Shown piece by piece: positions 8,693-18,300 of a stretch of 64,000 bases of DNA (position 1 is the first letter of the stretch; each line of letters begins with the position of its first letter). This stretch comes from Fermentibacter danicus (GTDB taxonomy: Bacteria; Fermentibacterota; Fermentibacteria; Fermentibacterales; Fermentibacteraceae): NCBI GenBank assembly GCA_001618615.1, contig LKHB01000185.1, forward strand, positions 1-64,000, written 5' to 3'. A program made the position numbers and the translations under genes. Under the pieces are notes generated by a model. The model was not told the DNA's origin. It worked only from the letters and a program-made list of their open reading frames with translations, and made no database searches.

Positions 8693-10798
8693 ATGGAGGA
8701 TGGCTTGAAAAGGGAGTTCCCGCCGGGAAACCTGCGGAACATCGGAATAATGGCGCATATCGACGCCGGGAAGACCACGGTGTCGGAGCGCATGCTCTTT
8801 TTTACGGGCAAGACCCACCGTCTCGGCGAGGTTCATGACGGCAGGGCGGTCATGGACTGGATGGACCAGGAGCAGGAGCGCGGCATCACCATAACCAGCG
8901 CGGCCACCACATTCGTGTGGCGCGGTCACATGGTGAACCTGATCGACACCCCCGGCCACGTGGACTTCACGGTGGAGGTTGAGCGCAGCCTCAGAATCCT
9001 TGACGGAGCCGTGGCTCTCTTCTGCGCGGCAGGCGGCGTTCAGCCCCAGTCGGAGACCGTCTGGAGACAGGCCGAGAAGTACTCAGTCCCCAGAATCGCT
9101 TTCGTGAACAAGATGGACCGCCTCGGGGCGGACTTCTACGGCGTTGTCCGGGCGATCCGCGGGGAACTCGGGGCCAATGCCGTGCCCGTCGTGATCCCGA
9201 TAGGACACGAGGACTCCTTCCGGGGAATCGTCGATCTCGTGAAGGGTTGCGCAGTCTACTACAGCCGGGAGGATTCCGGCCTCACATGGCGCGAGGAGCC
9301 CGTCCCCGCGGAGATGATACCCGACTACGAACGATGGCGCTCATCCCTCGTGGAGCATGCGAGCGAAGTGGACGAGCACCTGTTCGACAAGTTCTTCGCC
9401 GGGGAGGAAATCACGGGCGAAGAGCTGACGGCGGCGCTGCGGAAGGCCACCCGTGCGGGCACGATCTGTCCCGTCCTCTGCGGCAGCGCCTACAGGAACA
9501 TCGGGGTTCAGCGCCTCCTCGACGCCCTGGTGGACTACCTTCCCTGCCCTTCGGACCTGCCGCCCGTGGAAGGACGGGGGCCCGGAGGCTCCGTCGAGGA
9601 GCGCAGGCCGGACGACGACGAGACGATGTCCGCTCTGGCCTTCAAGGTCGTAACGGACAGGCACGTCGGGAAACTGGTCTACGTGAGGGTCTATTCGGGT
9701 TCGCTGCAGGCCGGTTCGAACGTGTACAACTCCACGAAGGACTGCATGCAGCGCGCCGGCAGGATACTGCGGATGCACGCGGACAAGCGGGAGAACATAG
9801 ACGCTCTCTTCACGGGAGAGATCGGCGCCGTGATCGGCCTGTCGGAGACGAGCACCGGCGACACCCTCTGCATCCGCGAAAACCCATTGATTCTGCACTC
9901 CATGGACTTCTCGACTCCCGTCCTGAGCATGGCCGTGGCCCCCGGCAGGGTCTCGGACCGGGAACGCCTCGCCGAAGCCCTGTCCAAGCTGGCGGACGAG
10001 GATCCGACCTTCACCGTGGCAATGGACAGTGACACATCCGAGACGATCATCTCCGGCATGGGCGAGCTTCACCTGGAGATACTCGTCGAGAGGCTGAAGA
10101 GGGAGTTCGCCCTCGACGTGGCCACCTCGGCGCCCAGAGTCGCGTACCGCGAAACGATCACCACCCCTGTCGAGATCGACGAGAGACTGGTCAAGCAGAC
10201 CGGAGGCAGGGGCCAGTTCGCACACATCGTGATGAGACTGGAGCCCCTTGCTTCAAGACACGGGTTCGAGTTCGAGAACAGGGTCCAGGGAGGAAGCATC
10301 CCCCGGGAGTACATCCCCTCCGTGGAGAAGGGCATAGCCGACGCGATGGAGCGGGGGGCGCTCGCCGACCATCCCGTCATCGGAGTGAGGGCGATACTCC
10401 TGGACGGTTCCTTCCACGAGGTCGACTCCTCCGACATGGCCTTCAGGAGATGCGCATCCGAGGGATTCAGGCGGGCCTTCATGAAGGCCGGGCCTCAACT
10501 GCTCGAACCCCTCATGGACGTGACAGTGACCACGCCGGAGGAATACTCCGGCCCCGTGGCCGGAACCGTGTACAGCAAGCGCGGCGGGATAACCTCGATG
10601 GGCAGGCAGAGCAACGCGCAGGTTCTGAGAGCGCTCATCCCGCTGGCCGAGCTGTTCGGCTACGCCACGGAGCTGCGCAACATCAGCCAGGGCCGGGCTT
10701 CGTTCACGATGCGCTTCGAGCGGTATGAACCCGTGCCGGCACAGGTCTCCAAAATCATCCTGAAGGAGCTGCAGAGCAGGTCGAGAACCAGGAGCTGA
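8693..10798 (+). CDS. fusA: Translation elongation factor G
   Basis: A roughly 701-residue ribosomal translocase GTPase, full length for EF-G. G-motifs are AHIDAGKTT, the switch RGITITSAATT, DTPGHVDF, NKMD and GSAYRNIG. Domains II-V follow, with ISGMGELHLEI in domain III and RGQFAHIVM in domain IV. The start may be ATG 8693 or TTG 8705; the latter is preceded by GGAGGA at a spacing of about 5, so it is a serious alternative. It stands alone rather than in an rpsL-rpsG-tuf cluster, so it may be an EF-G paralogue. It carries no obvious loss of GTPase residues. Confidence 0.93.
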   Translation: MEDGLKREFPPGNLRNIGIMAHIDAGKTTVSERMLFFTGKTHRLGEVHDGRAVMDWMDQEQERGITITSAATTFVWRGHMVNLIDTPGHVDFTVEVERSLRILDGAVALFCAAGGVQPQSETVWRQAEKYSVPRIAFVNKMDRLGADFYGVVRAIRGELGANAVPVVIPIGHEDSFRGIVDLVKGCAVYYSREDSGLTWREEPVPAEMIPDYERWRSSLVEHASEVDEHLFDKFFAGEEITGEELTAALRKATRAGTICPVLCGSAYRNIGVQRLLDALVDYLPCPSDLPPVEGRGPGGSVEERRPDDDETMSALAFKVVTDRHVGKLVYVRVYSGSLQAGSNVYNSTKDCMQRAGRILRMHADKRENIDALFTGEIGAVIGLSETSTGDTLCIRENPLILHSMDFSTPVLSMAVAPGRVSDRERLAEALSKLADEDPTFTVAMDSDTSETIISGMGELHLEILVERLKREFALDVATSAPRVAYRETITTPVEIDERLVKQTGGRGQFAHIVMRLEPLASRHGFEFENRVQGGSIPREYIPSVEKGIADAMERGALADHPVIGVRAILLDGSFHEVDSSDMAFRRCASEGFRRAFMKAGPQLLEPLMDVTVTTPEEYSGPVAGTVYSKRGGITSMGRQSNAQVLRALIPLAELFGYATELRNISQGRASFTMRFERYEPVPAQVSKIILKELQSRSRTRS

Positions 10799-10932
10799 AA
10801 TCCCGAACGCACGAGGCGAATCGGACCGGCCACGAGACCGGCTTCGTCCGCTGGAAGGCTCCTACGGGCATGGTCGAGTGCGGAGACGGCATGGGGAGCC
10901 CGCCTGAACCTATCAGGACCGCATGCCCCCGC

Positions 10933-12138
10933 TCATGCGCCTCGGGGCACCGAAGTACCGACCGACGCAGTCGGCAGCCTGAAGGCCAGGAGAAGCGCAG
11001 CCGCCAGAGACAGGGCGGCCCCGAACGAGAAAGTGACCTCCGGCCCGAACCTGCTCCAGAGGAAGCCGGCGATGAGGCTCGCAGGGAACAGGGCGACGCC
11101 GACGAGCGTCGAGTGTAGACCCAGCATCGTACCCTTCAGCTCGGAGGGCGCGATTTCCGAGATGTAGGCCCGCTCCACGCCCGCGGTCATGGCGGTGAAG
11201 ACGCCGTAGACGACGAAGGCGGAAGCGACTACCAGCCTGCTGCCTGCCCATGCGAATCCGGCGTATGCGACCGTGAACACGACATATCCCGCGACCAGCA
11301 TACGCTTCCGGCCCGTGCGGTCGGACCACTTCCCCAGCGGCAGCGCGAGGAGCGAGGAAACCCCGTTGTAGAGGAGATAGAGAAGTATCACTGAAGACGT
11401 CTCGAAACCGGCATCCGAGGCCCGCAGCAGCAGGAATGCGTTCGAGGAGTTGCCCAGCGTGAACAGGAACACCACTGTCAGATAGAGCCTCAGCCTGTAA
11501 TCGAGCGACCGCAGACCCACGGTGACGCGCTGGGGTCTTCCCGGGGCGACCCGCGTCCCGGTCTCCCTGATGAAGGCGAACATGACCAGCGAGGCGGCGG
11601 CGGGAATGCACGAGAGCAGGAAGAGCCTCCTGTAATCGTAGTCCCCGGTCGGGGAGCGCATGAGGAGGAATGCAGCCAGGATGCCGAGGGTCGAACCGGC
11701 CATGTCGAGAGCCTTGTGGAGCCCGAAGGAAAGGCCGAGCTTTCCGGGGGCTGCACTCTCGCTGACGAGGACATCGCGTGGTGAGGTCCTGACGCCCTTC
11801 CCCACCCTGTCGACCACCCTTGCGGCAAGTACGCCGGCCCAGGAGCCCGCAAGGAGCAGGCCGGCCTTGTAGACGAGTCCTGCGGCGTAGCCGGCGAAGG
11901 CCAGAGGCTTCTTCCGCCGGTAGCGATCCGCCAGGTAGCCGCTGAAAACCTTCAGTAGGCCGGCCAGGCTCTCGGCTATGCCTTCGATCAGGCCGACCAC
12001 GGCCGGCGTAGCGCCGAAGGCGGAAGTCAGGTAAAGGGGTATCAGAGGATAGACCATCTCGGTGCTCAGGTCGGCGAAGAAGCTGACCAGGCCCAGCAGG
12101 ACGACGTTGTTCACCGCCCGCCTCCTGTGCGGCGGCAT
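10933..12138 (-). CDS. MFS transporter
   Basis: A 401-residue inner-membrane protein with about 12 hydrophobic segments, the usual size of a major-facilitator transporter. The loop after TM2 reads GYLADRYRRKKPLAF, the canonical MFS motif A (GxLaDrxGrkx). The N-terminus FFADLSTEMVYPLIPLYL resembles a subgroup of uncharacterised drug- or metabolite-exporter MFS proteins. The second half repeats the motif as GKWSDRTGRKRMLV. Substrate cannot be told from sequence. No strong ribosome site precedes the ATG. It lies downstream of a strong hairpin that ends the preceding gene. Confidence 0.88.
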   Translation of the reverse strand: MPPHRRRAVNNVVLLGLVSFFADLSTEMVYPLIPLYLTSAFGATPAVVGLIEGIAESLAGLLKVFSGYLADRYRRKKPLAFAGYAAGLVYKAGLLLAGSWAGVLAARVVDRVGKGVRTSPRDVLVSESAAPGKLGLSFGLHKALDMAGSTLGILAAFLLMRSPTGDYDYRRLFLLSCIPAAASLVMFAFIRETGTRVAPGRPQRVTVGLRSLDYRLRLYLTVVFLFTLGNSSNAFLLLRASDAGFETSSVILLYLLYNGVSSLLALPLGKWSDRTGRKRMLVAGYVVFTVAYAGFAWAGSRLVVASAFVVYGVFTAMTAGVERAYISEIAPSELKGTMLGLHSTLVGVALFPASLIAGFLWSRFGPEVTFSFGAALSLAAALLLAFRLPTASVGTSVPRGA

Positions 12139-12168
12139 CCGCGCATCGGATGTCCATAAGACTGCAGG

Positions 12169-12195
12169 GGCGGCCCGGCAGTCTGCCGGGCCGCC
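12169..12195 (-). terminator. Strong hairpin after the double-cubane gene
   Basis: A perfect 12-bp stem, GGCGGCCCGGCA / TGCCGGGCCGCC, with a GTC loop, located about 85 bases after the stop of the upstream minus-strand gene. No long T-run follows, so termination efficiency is uncertain. Confidence 0.55.
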
Positions 12196-12278
12196 TCAGA
12201 GAGAATAACACATAGGGAGGACAGGCGCCCGGGGGCGCAGGGCGTGCGCCTCAGGCGTCAAGGGGACTCAGGCGTTAC

Positions 12279-13574
12279 TCAGCCGGTTGTGATTCCTCCA
12301 CCCACGGCGAGGAGTTCCCTGAACGCCTCGACCCTGACCCTGATCTGCTCCTCGTCCTGCTCGCCGTAGTCGGCCACGATCTTGAGCGAGGGTACGCCAG
12401 CCGCGGACAGCACCTTGTCCAGAGCCTTCGCTTCGATGTCGTAGCCGTGGCAGTACTGCAGGATGCCGTGTATCACGCCCTGCACCCGGTACTCCGGGAG
12501 CAGCGCCGCGACGTTGTCCATCCTCTCCATGTTGGGCGAGAAGCAGGCGCAGTCGATGGAGAAATACCTGTCCGCTATGGCGGAGATCATGTCCTCCAGC
12601 GAGGATGCACCTTCGTCCACGAGATCCCTGAAGTAGCGCATCCCGGTGCAGGACTCGTCGGCCACTATCCTCAGGCCGGACGACTCGACGACGTAATGGG
12701 TCTTGGCGAAGCCCATCGGGGAAGGGCTCCCCGCGAACAGCACCCTCGGGCCGGGCATGGAGTATGCGCTGACACCCTTCGATGCGCGCTCCTCTAGTTC
12801 CGCCACCAGAACGCCGGCGGCGGCGTTGAAGGCTTCGACGTCCATGTTCAGGGCCGCCTGCGACACCAGGAGGGCATCGAGCCCGCTTATGGGCGGCTCG
12901 TCGAGCTTCCTGAAGCCGTTGATCCTCTGCAGCAGCCTCCTCTTGTTATTCACGAGCCTGATCGATGAGGCCAGGGCTTCGGCGGTGACCGCCCTGCCCG
13001 AAAGCTTCTCCATCTCGCCGCGGAATCTCTCCACTTCGGAGAGCCAGAGCTGCCTGTCGATAATGTTCTTCTTCTGGGGAATCTCGAGGGAGAGGAAGCC
13101 GAGCAGGTCCCAGGCCTTCTTCTTGGCGTCGCACGTGGTCTCGCCGACCGCGAAATCCTTCAGCTTCTTGTACGGGCATGTGTTGCTGAAGGACATGCCG
13201 AAGGTGGAGCGGACGAGCGGGCATATGTCGCGCGGGAACATCCTGTCGGCATGGTCCACCGCCCAGCCCGACCCGCCGCAGAGCGGTATGGGCAGAACTC
13301 CGGCCGCGAGGGCGATCTCGTCGGGGACGTAGATGCAGAAGGTTCCTACGGACTTGCCGCCCTTCGCCCTGTAGGCGGCTATCTCCGCCACGCGACCCGC
13401 GTGACTGTCGTGGAAGGCCTTGTCGAACAGGGACATCGAGGCCGGCCTGTCCTTCTGCCAGAGGTGCGTATGGGTGAAGACCCTGTCCAGGCCCGCCATG
13501 AGCTGGTCATGGAGGTCCAGGTCGACCCCGATCTCGGACCAGAGCTTCCTGAAGTCGGTCGTTGAATCCTGCAT
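12279..13574 (-). CDS. 2-hydroxyacyl-CoA dehydratase family / double-cubane cluster protein
   Basis: A 431-residue member of the HgdB/HgdC/BcrB fold family. Single cysteines sit in the expected pattern: GTFCIYVPDE, PLCGG, RDICPLVR, SNTCPYKK, ETTCDAKK, DESCTGMRY, DCACFSPN and QYCHGYD. A stand-alone protein of this length, with the YCHGYD-type C-terminal motif, resembles YjiM and the double-cubane [8Fe-9S] proteins that reduce small molecules at low potential with an ATP-driven activase. No activase gene (BcrAD/YjiL type) is adjacent. The start has GGAAGGAG 6 bases upstream. Substrate unknown. Confidence 0.85.
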   Translation of the reverse strand: MQDSTTDFRKLWSEIGVDLDLHDQLMAGLDRVFTHTHLWQKDRPASMSLFDKAFHDSHAGRVAEIAAYRAKGGKSVGTFCIYVPDEIALAAGVLPIPLCGGSGWAVDHADRMFPRDICPLVRSTFGMSFSNTCPYKKLKDFAVGETTCDAKKKAWDLLGFLSLEIPQKKNIIDRQLWLSEVERFRGEMEKLSGRAVTAEALASSIRLVNNKRRLLQRINGFRKLDEPPISGLDALLVSQAALNMDVEAFNAAAGVLVAELEERASKGVSAYSMPGPRVLFAGSPSPMGFAKTHYVVESSGLRIVADESCTGMRYFRDLVDEGASSLEDMISAIADRYFSIDCACFSPNMERMDNVAALLPEYRVQGVIHGILQYCHGYDIEAKALDKVLSAAGVPSLKIVADYGEQDEEQIRVRVEAFRELLAVGGGITTG

Positions 13575-13614
13575 CGTCTCTCCTTCCGGTACGGGAGGCG
13601 CAGCCTCCGTCCAC

Positions 13615-13796
13615 TCATGCCAACGCCTGTTCGGCCATGGAACCCTTCAAGAACTCCTCGAAATCATCGACAGGCCTCACGCTGACCGCCTCGAGCCTCT
13701 CACGGGGAGGTTTCCGCGTAACCGGCCCGCCGCCGGCGGCACGACGGAGACGACCACTCCGGAGGCGGCAGAGTCGGGAGAGAGGGTCGTGGTCAT
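13615..13796 (-). pseudogene. Possible small gene with a frameshift
   Basis: On the minus strand an ATG at 13796, with AAGGA 6 bases upstream, opens MTTTLSPDSAASGVVVSVVP, then loses coding character. A second frame then reads ERLEAVSVRPVDDFEEFLKG and ends SMAEQALA at the stop 13615-13617. Joined by one indel in the GC-rich middle, the product would be about 60 residues. I do not recognise it. It could be a sequencing error, a decayed gene or chance, and is reported at low confidence. Confidence 0.3.
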
Positions 13797-13868
13797 CCGC
13801 GATCCTTCAATGGGTATGAGACTGCGACCGCGGGAGATCCGCCTTCGATCGGATGCCGGGATGAAAAC

Positions 13869-13888
13869 AGGCCCGGGCGACCGGGCCT
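13869..13888 (-). terminator. Rho-independent terminator
   Basis: An 8-bp GC stem (AGGCCCGG / CCGGGCCT) with a 4-base loop, followed on the minus strand by GTTTTC. It suits the end of the transcript from the HEGGH membrane protein gene. Confidence 0.6.
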
Positions 13889-13942
13889 CCTCTACCGGAG
13901 CGTGATACCGCCTGCGCCCGGCAGGCGGACGGAGGAGGCCGT

Positions 13943-13969
13943 TCATTTCTTGATGAACTGGAGCTTCAT
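13943..13969 (-). CDS. Eight-codon ORF with strong ribosome site
   Basis: ATG at 13969, preceded by GGGGAG at a spacing of 5, encodes MKLQFIKK and a TGA stop. It lies between the HEGGH gene stop (14041) and a terminator-like hairpin (13869-13888). It could be a leader peptide for attenuation or a chance ORF. Coding statistics cannot help at this size. Confidence 0.25.
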   Translation of the reverse strand: MKLQFIKK

Positions 13970-14040
13970 TCCGTCTCCCCTCTCCGGCCGTCGGGAACGA
14001 CAGGCGGTTTTGGCGAAACTACGCGCCTGCCCGGCGGAGG

Positions 14041-14478
14041 TCAAGAAGCATGAGTCGAGTTCCGGAGTATCCAGGCGACACCCCAGGCTATCGCCAGCAG
14101 CATCAATGCAGACCCCGTGAAATGGGCGGCGGACGCAATCGACATGTCGCGGGACAGGATGCCCAGTTCGTTGAGTATGAAGTTCCAGTCGTGGAAGCCG
14201 TAGGGTGTGGTCGCGCCCGTTCCGCCGCCCAGGAGAGTGAGGGACAGGGCTCTGGCGTCCGCGATGTACGGCGCGAGATCGACAAAGCTCTCGCCCAGCC
14301 ACCAGACCGCCAGGGCCGCTCCGAACGGATCCCTGGTCCTGAACAGAAGCACCGCCGCGCATGTCAGCGGGATGATGAGCTGCATGAGGCTGCCGCCCAG
14401 GGAGGTGAGCAGCCTCGAGCCGAAGAACGAGAATACCACGTGTCCGCCTTCGTGGAAGGGCAGATTCACGAGGTGCAT
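14041..14478 (-). CDS. HEGGH-motif membrane protein (M50-like), true start upstream
   Basis: A polytopic membrane protein of which 145 residues follow the first ATG. It contains HEGGHVVFSFFG near the start, an HExxH-type motif as in M50 intramembrane metalloproteases, then about four membrane segments and a conserved-looking DLAPYIADARAL loop. The same frame stays open and coding-like up to 14742, adding a membrane segment (GVLLALLTVW) and ending at an in-frame TAG (14743-14745), yet it has no ATG, GTG or TTG. The ATG at 14478 would remove the first helix just before the zinc motif, so the real start is probably non-canonical or hidden by a sequence error. Confidence 0.6.
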   Translation of the reverse strand: MHLVNLPFHEGGHVVFSFFGSRLLTSLGGSLMQLIIPLTCAAVLLFRTRDPFGAALAVWWLGESFVDLAPYIADARALSLTLLGGGTGATTPYGFHDWNFILNELGILSRDMSIASAAHFTGSALMLLAIAWGVAWILRNSTHAS

Positions 14479-14928
14479 GAAGGACCGGATGGCGTAACCG
14501 TCCTCAATCGGTTCGAGGATGAACCGGCAGCTCCAGACGGTCAGCAGCGCAAGCAGGACACCCCTGGCGTAGAGCCCGGCCGTGGAGGGCCGCTTCTTCG
14601 ATCCGAGCAGAAGTTCGGAGAGATTCGGGCCGCCTTCGCCCTCCCGGATCTCCTCCGCCGGACCCGCCAGTCTTCCGCAGCGTCCGTCTGGTATCTGCCC
14701 CTCCTGGAAGGTTTCCTCATCCCGGGAGAGAGGCTCGATCTCCTACACGGCCTCCGGACGGGCCGCGAGAGCCTCCGGACCTCGAGCGCCATCCCGGTCT
14801 CCGGGGTGATGGTTGGAATAATCGTAACAGGTATATTGTACTGTTTGTGTAATGTCCATGTCTCGAATACAGCCGGATGCGGCGGGAGTGCGGACAGATT
14901 GATGGGCAGACCCGGCAGACCGCCGGCA
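14479..14928. other. Divergent region: hidden N-terminus and promoter zone
   Basis: Positions 14479-14742 continue the minus-strand HEGGH frame with good codon usage but no normal start. Positions 14746-14900 are AT-richer and should hold divergent promoters. They contain TATATT at 14832-14837 and the element at 14837-14855 that is shared with the phoB-fusA region. Confidence 0.5.
14837..14855. promoter_or_regulatory. Element shared with the phoB-fusA intergenic region
   Basis: TGTACTGTTTGTGTAATGT matches TGTACAGTTTGTATTATGG at 8569-8587 in 15 of 19 positions, in the same orientation, and both copies sit in divergent intergenic DNA. Possible regulator-binding site. Confidence 0.3.
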
Positions 14929-15312
14929 ATGAAGAGGGTTCTCCTCGTTGACGACAACGATCGTTATGCGTCGGCTATATCCGGCGACCTCGAATCGCGG
15001 GGGGCGGAGGTGGTCAGGGTGCGTTCCGCCGCCGAGGGAGTGTCGATGATCGAACAACAGGGAGATTCCTTCGACGGCATAGTGACCGACATCACGATGG
15101 AGACTCAGACATCGGGCCTCAGAGTGCTCCAGGCGGCCCTCAGAACCGGTTTCGAGGGAACGGTCGCCACGGCCTCCACGGGCCTGGACACCTGGATAGG
15201 CTATTTCGTGAACCGGTTCCTGCTGGGCACAGTCTATGGATGCCGCTACCTCATACCCAAGAGGCTCATCAAACAGCGCGAAAGAGTGGTCTGGATAAGA
15301 ATCGACCGATGA
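14929..15312 (+). CDS. Stand-alone receiver-domain protein
   Basis: About 127 residues from the ATG at 14929; an in-frame ATG at 14902 would add nine residues, and neither has a strong ribosome site. The N-terminus MKRVLLVDDND has the acidic pair of a receiver, and the phosphorylated Asp is likely in GIVTDITME. The C-terminal half departs from the standard pattern: after TVATASTGLD it reads WIGYFVNRFLLGTVYG and lacks a clear conserved Lys-Pro pair, ending in a basic tail. The stop is 16 bases before the next gene, so the two are probably cotranscribed and the receiver may signal to that large protein. Confidence 0.75.
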   Translation: MKRVLLVDDNDRYASAISGDLESRGAEVVRVRSAAEGVSMIEQQGDSFDGIVTDITMETQTSGLRVLQAALRTGFEGTVATASTGLDTWIGYFVNRFLLGTVYGCRYLIPKRLIKQRERVVWIRIDR

Positions 15313-15328
15313 TTCGGAGGAAGTGTCG

Positions 15329-18300
15329 ATGCTGTCAGAAGAGGAGCTTCCGAGAGACGCCCTGACCGGGCTGCCCGGCCGCGAGTTCATCGAGGTGCTC
15401 GATCCTCCGTTCAATGTGCGGGAAGCCGGTCGGTCATGGTCCGTGCTCATGGTGGATCTGCATGGTCTCGAAGCCGTACTGGAATCCCACGGCAGGCTCG
15501 TGGCCGACCAGATCCTCCAGCAGACCGCATACATGCTGGCCCGCCACACGAAACATTCCGACGAAATCATCCTCTACGAACATGCGCTCTTCGCTCTCGT
15601 CCTACCCCGGACGAACAGATCCCAGGCGGTGAACCTCGCTCTACGCCTTGCAGGGAATCTCAAGAAGGACGAGTATCCCGAGAACGCCCGGGTTCCCTTC
15701 AACCTGGGAATAGCCGAGAGTTCAGAGGACGACAGGAACCTCTCCGCACTGGTGGAGAGGGCCTTGAAGTCGCTCGATGCATCCAGGGCCATGGGGCCGG
15801 GCCGGATCGCAGCATTTCCCGGCAGCGACGCCTCGCAGGGCAGGCCGGTTTTCGACTATTTCGTGGACAGGGCCGAACAGCTCGAATTCCTCCGGAGAGC
15901 CCTGGACTCCTCACTGTCAGACGGCCTCGAGGCGGTGGCCATCCTGGGGCCTCCCGGAACAGGAAAGACCCGGCTCGCGCTCGAACTCGATCACTATGCG
16001 AGATTCCGGGGATGCCTGTTCGGCCGCGAGAGTCCTCTCGATACCAGGTTCTCCGATGATCCGGACATCCTCGGTGCGATCCTCCGGAAACTGAAGAAGG
16101 CGTCCGGAACCGGGCAGCCTGGCGCTTCCGGGCCAGGGGATTCCGTGGACGGCCTGATCTCCCTCTCCATGACCAGACCGGTGGTGGCGGTGGTGGACGA
16201 TCTGCAGTCCGCAGGCCAGGAGGATCTGGAGAGGATCGCCTCCCTGGTCAGGAGGGGAACGGGAGGCAGGATACTGCTCGTCCTGTCGGCGAGAACCCCC
16301 CTCCCCGGCCCTGTCTCGGAGTGGCTCGATACGCTCGGACTCTTCACCAGTCTCAGGAGGCTGGACATCCCGCCCCTCTCCCCGGAAAGCTCTTTCGATC
16401 TCGTCAGCCTGGCGCTCGGAACAACCGGCATGGACAGGGACAGGGTCGAAGAACTGATCAACGCGGCAGGCGGCAATCCCGGGAATCTCGTCGAAATCGC
16501 CGCCAACCTCGATCTGTTCCTCTCCCGCGAGCCCCGGAAGCCCGCCGGTGCGCATCAAAAGGCCTCCCATCCCGCGAGGATGGCCGATCTCATGGCCTTC
16601 AGAGCCGAATCCCTGGGCGTGGAGCTGCGACGGTTCCTGTCCGCGGTGTCGGTCATACCCTGGAGTTTTTCGGAAGACGAGGCGTGCTTCCTCCTCGACG
16701 CCGACCGCGCCAAAATCTCCGGGCTCGCTGCCGAAGCATGCGGATGTCGTCTCCTCGAGGCCGTGGAGAAGGACGATCCGTCTTCCGCAAAGCCGGGGGG
16801 CCTGTTCCGCTTCTCCGGAGAAGCGGTGAGAGCCTTTTTCGAACCCGCCGGCTGCGAACGCAGGATGCTCATGACGAGACTCGGGGATTTCCATTCCGCC
16901 TCAGACTGTAGTTCGGCCTGCAGGGTCAGGAGGTCGGCCTACTGCTACTTCCACGGGCTGGACCCCGCCATGGCGCTTGATTCCATCCTCGCGAGCGCGG
17001 ACGACGCCGCCAGGCGGAATGCTCACAGGGAACGCGAAGAATGGCTCGGACTGTATGTCTCGACTGCCTTGGAAATGACGACTCCCCCACAGGATTTCGT
17101 CCAGAGATGCCTCGACCTGGGCGAACTGGCCAGGCGGCACGGCCGGAGAACCTATGCCATCGAACGATTCCGGACTGCGGCCGCCATGTCGGCGACACCC
17201 GAGGAATCGTTCCAGCCGCTCCTTCTGCTTGGCAAGTGCCTCATCGAATCGGGCGACTTCGCCTCGGCAAAGGGTTGTTTCGACAGGATGGAGGCTCTTC
17301 CGTCCCCCAGCCCGGAAGTAACGATGACGAGCAGGGTGGCGCTCGCACAGCTCATGCATTCCACCGGTCACACGAAGGAGGCGGCGGGCCTGCTCTCCGA
17401 TGTGGAAGGATGGAGGGAGGGCGGCATGGAGGGCCTTGGGAGCAGCCGTCTCCGCTCTGAATTCCTCCGCGTCTACGGAACGATCCTGGCCGCCGACGGC
17501 GATCCTTCCAGCGGGATCGGAATGTGCAACGAGGCGCTCGAAATCGCGGAGAAATCAGGGGATGCCCGCGAACAGGTGAAGGTTCTGTCCGCTCTGTCCT
17601 GGATCATGGCTCCGGGAGGAGCATGGGAGGAGCGCTACAGGATACTCAAGAATGCCGGCTCGACAGCCAGGGCGTCCGGCGACATGGAGGGCCTGGCCGG
17701 CGTCTGGGCCGGGCTCGGTTCCGTACACATGTCTCTCAACCAGGTCGAGACCGCCGAGAGCTTTACGGAGAAGGCCGCCCTGCTGGCGGAGAAGGTAGGC
17801 TGCCCGGCTCTTGGTGTCGATTCCGAGATCATCACAGGTCTCGCCGAACTCCACAGGGGAGAGAAGGAGACCGCTCTGAGACGCTTCAGCGCCGCGCTGG
17901 AGAGCGCAAACAGGCTGGGTGACGCCAGGAGTTCGCTCGTGTGCAGCATGAATGCCGCCAGGATACTGGGTTCGCTGGGAAGCCACGCCCAGGCCAGGGC
18001 CCTCCTCGAATCGCTCGATGCCGTTGGCGTCCCCGCCCGTGCGGGCAGACGCCTCCACGCCGATCTGTCCTTCTGCAAGGGAGTCGTAGAGTACCAGGCA
18101 AGTGCGGTGGAGGGACCGGATACCCTCAACGAGGCGCTGGACCATATCAGGCTGGCCAGATCGCTCTACTCGCCCAATGACTCCCTGGCCGACCTCGAAG
18201 CGGCATGGTTCGAGGCCAGGTGCCTGCGGGACCTCGGTTACGGAAGCGAATCGGCCGCCCTCGCGGAAGAGTCGTGCCGCAGGATCGGCAGGCTCATGGA

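Larger units (their letters stand above)
13575..14040. other. 466-base stretch without a complete conventional gene
   Basis: Between the double-cubane gene and the HEGGH membrane protein there is no complete ORF with good coding character. On the minus strand it holds an 8-codon ORF with a good ribosome site, a hairpin followed by T4, and a short coding-like segment that changes frame. These are listed separately. Confidence 0.6.

Noticed and set aside
14743..15570. A 275-codon minus-strand ORF across the receiver gene
   Set aside because: Mostly antisense to the receiver and the large ATPase gene, with Ser/Arg-rich composition and no motif.
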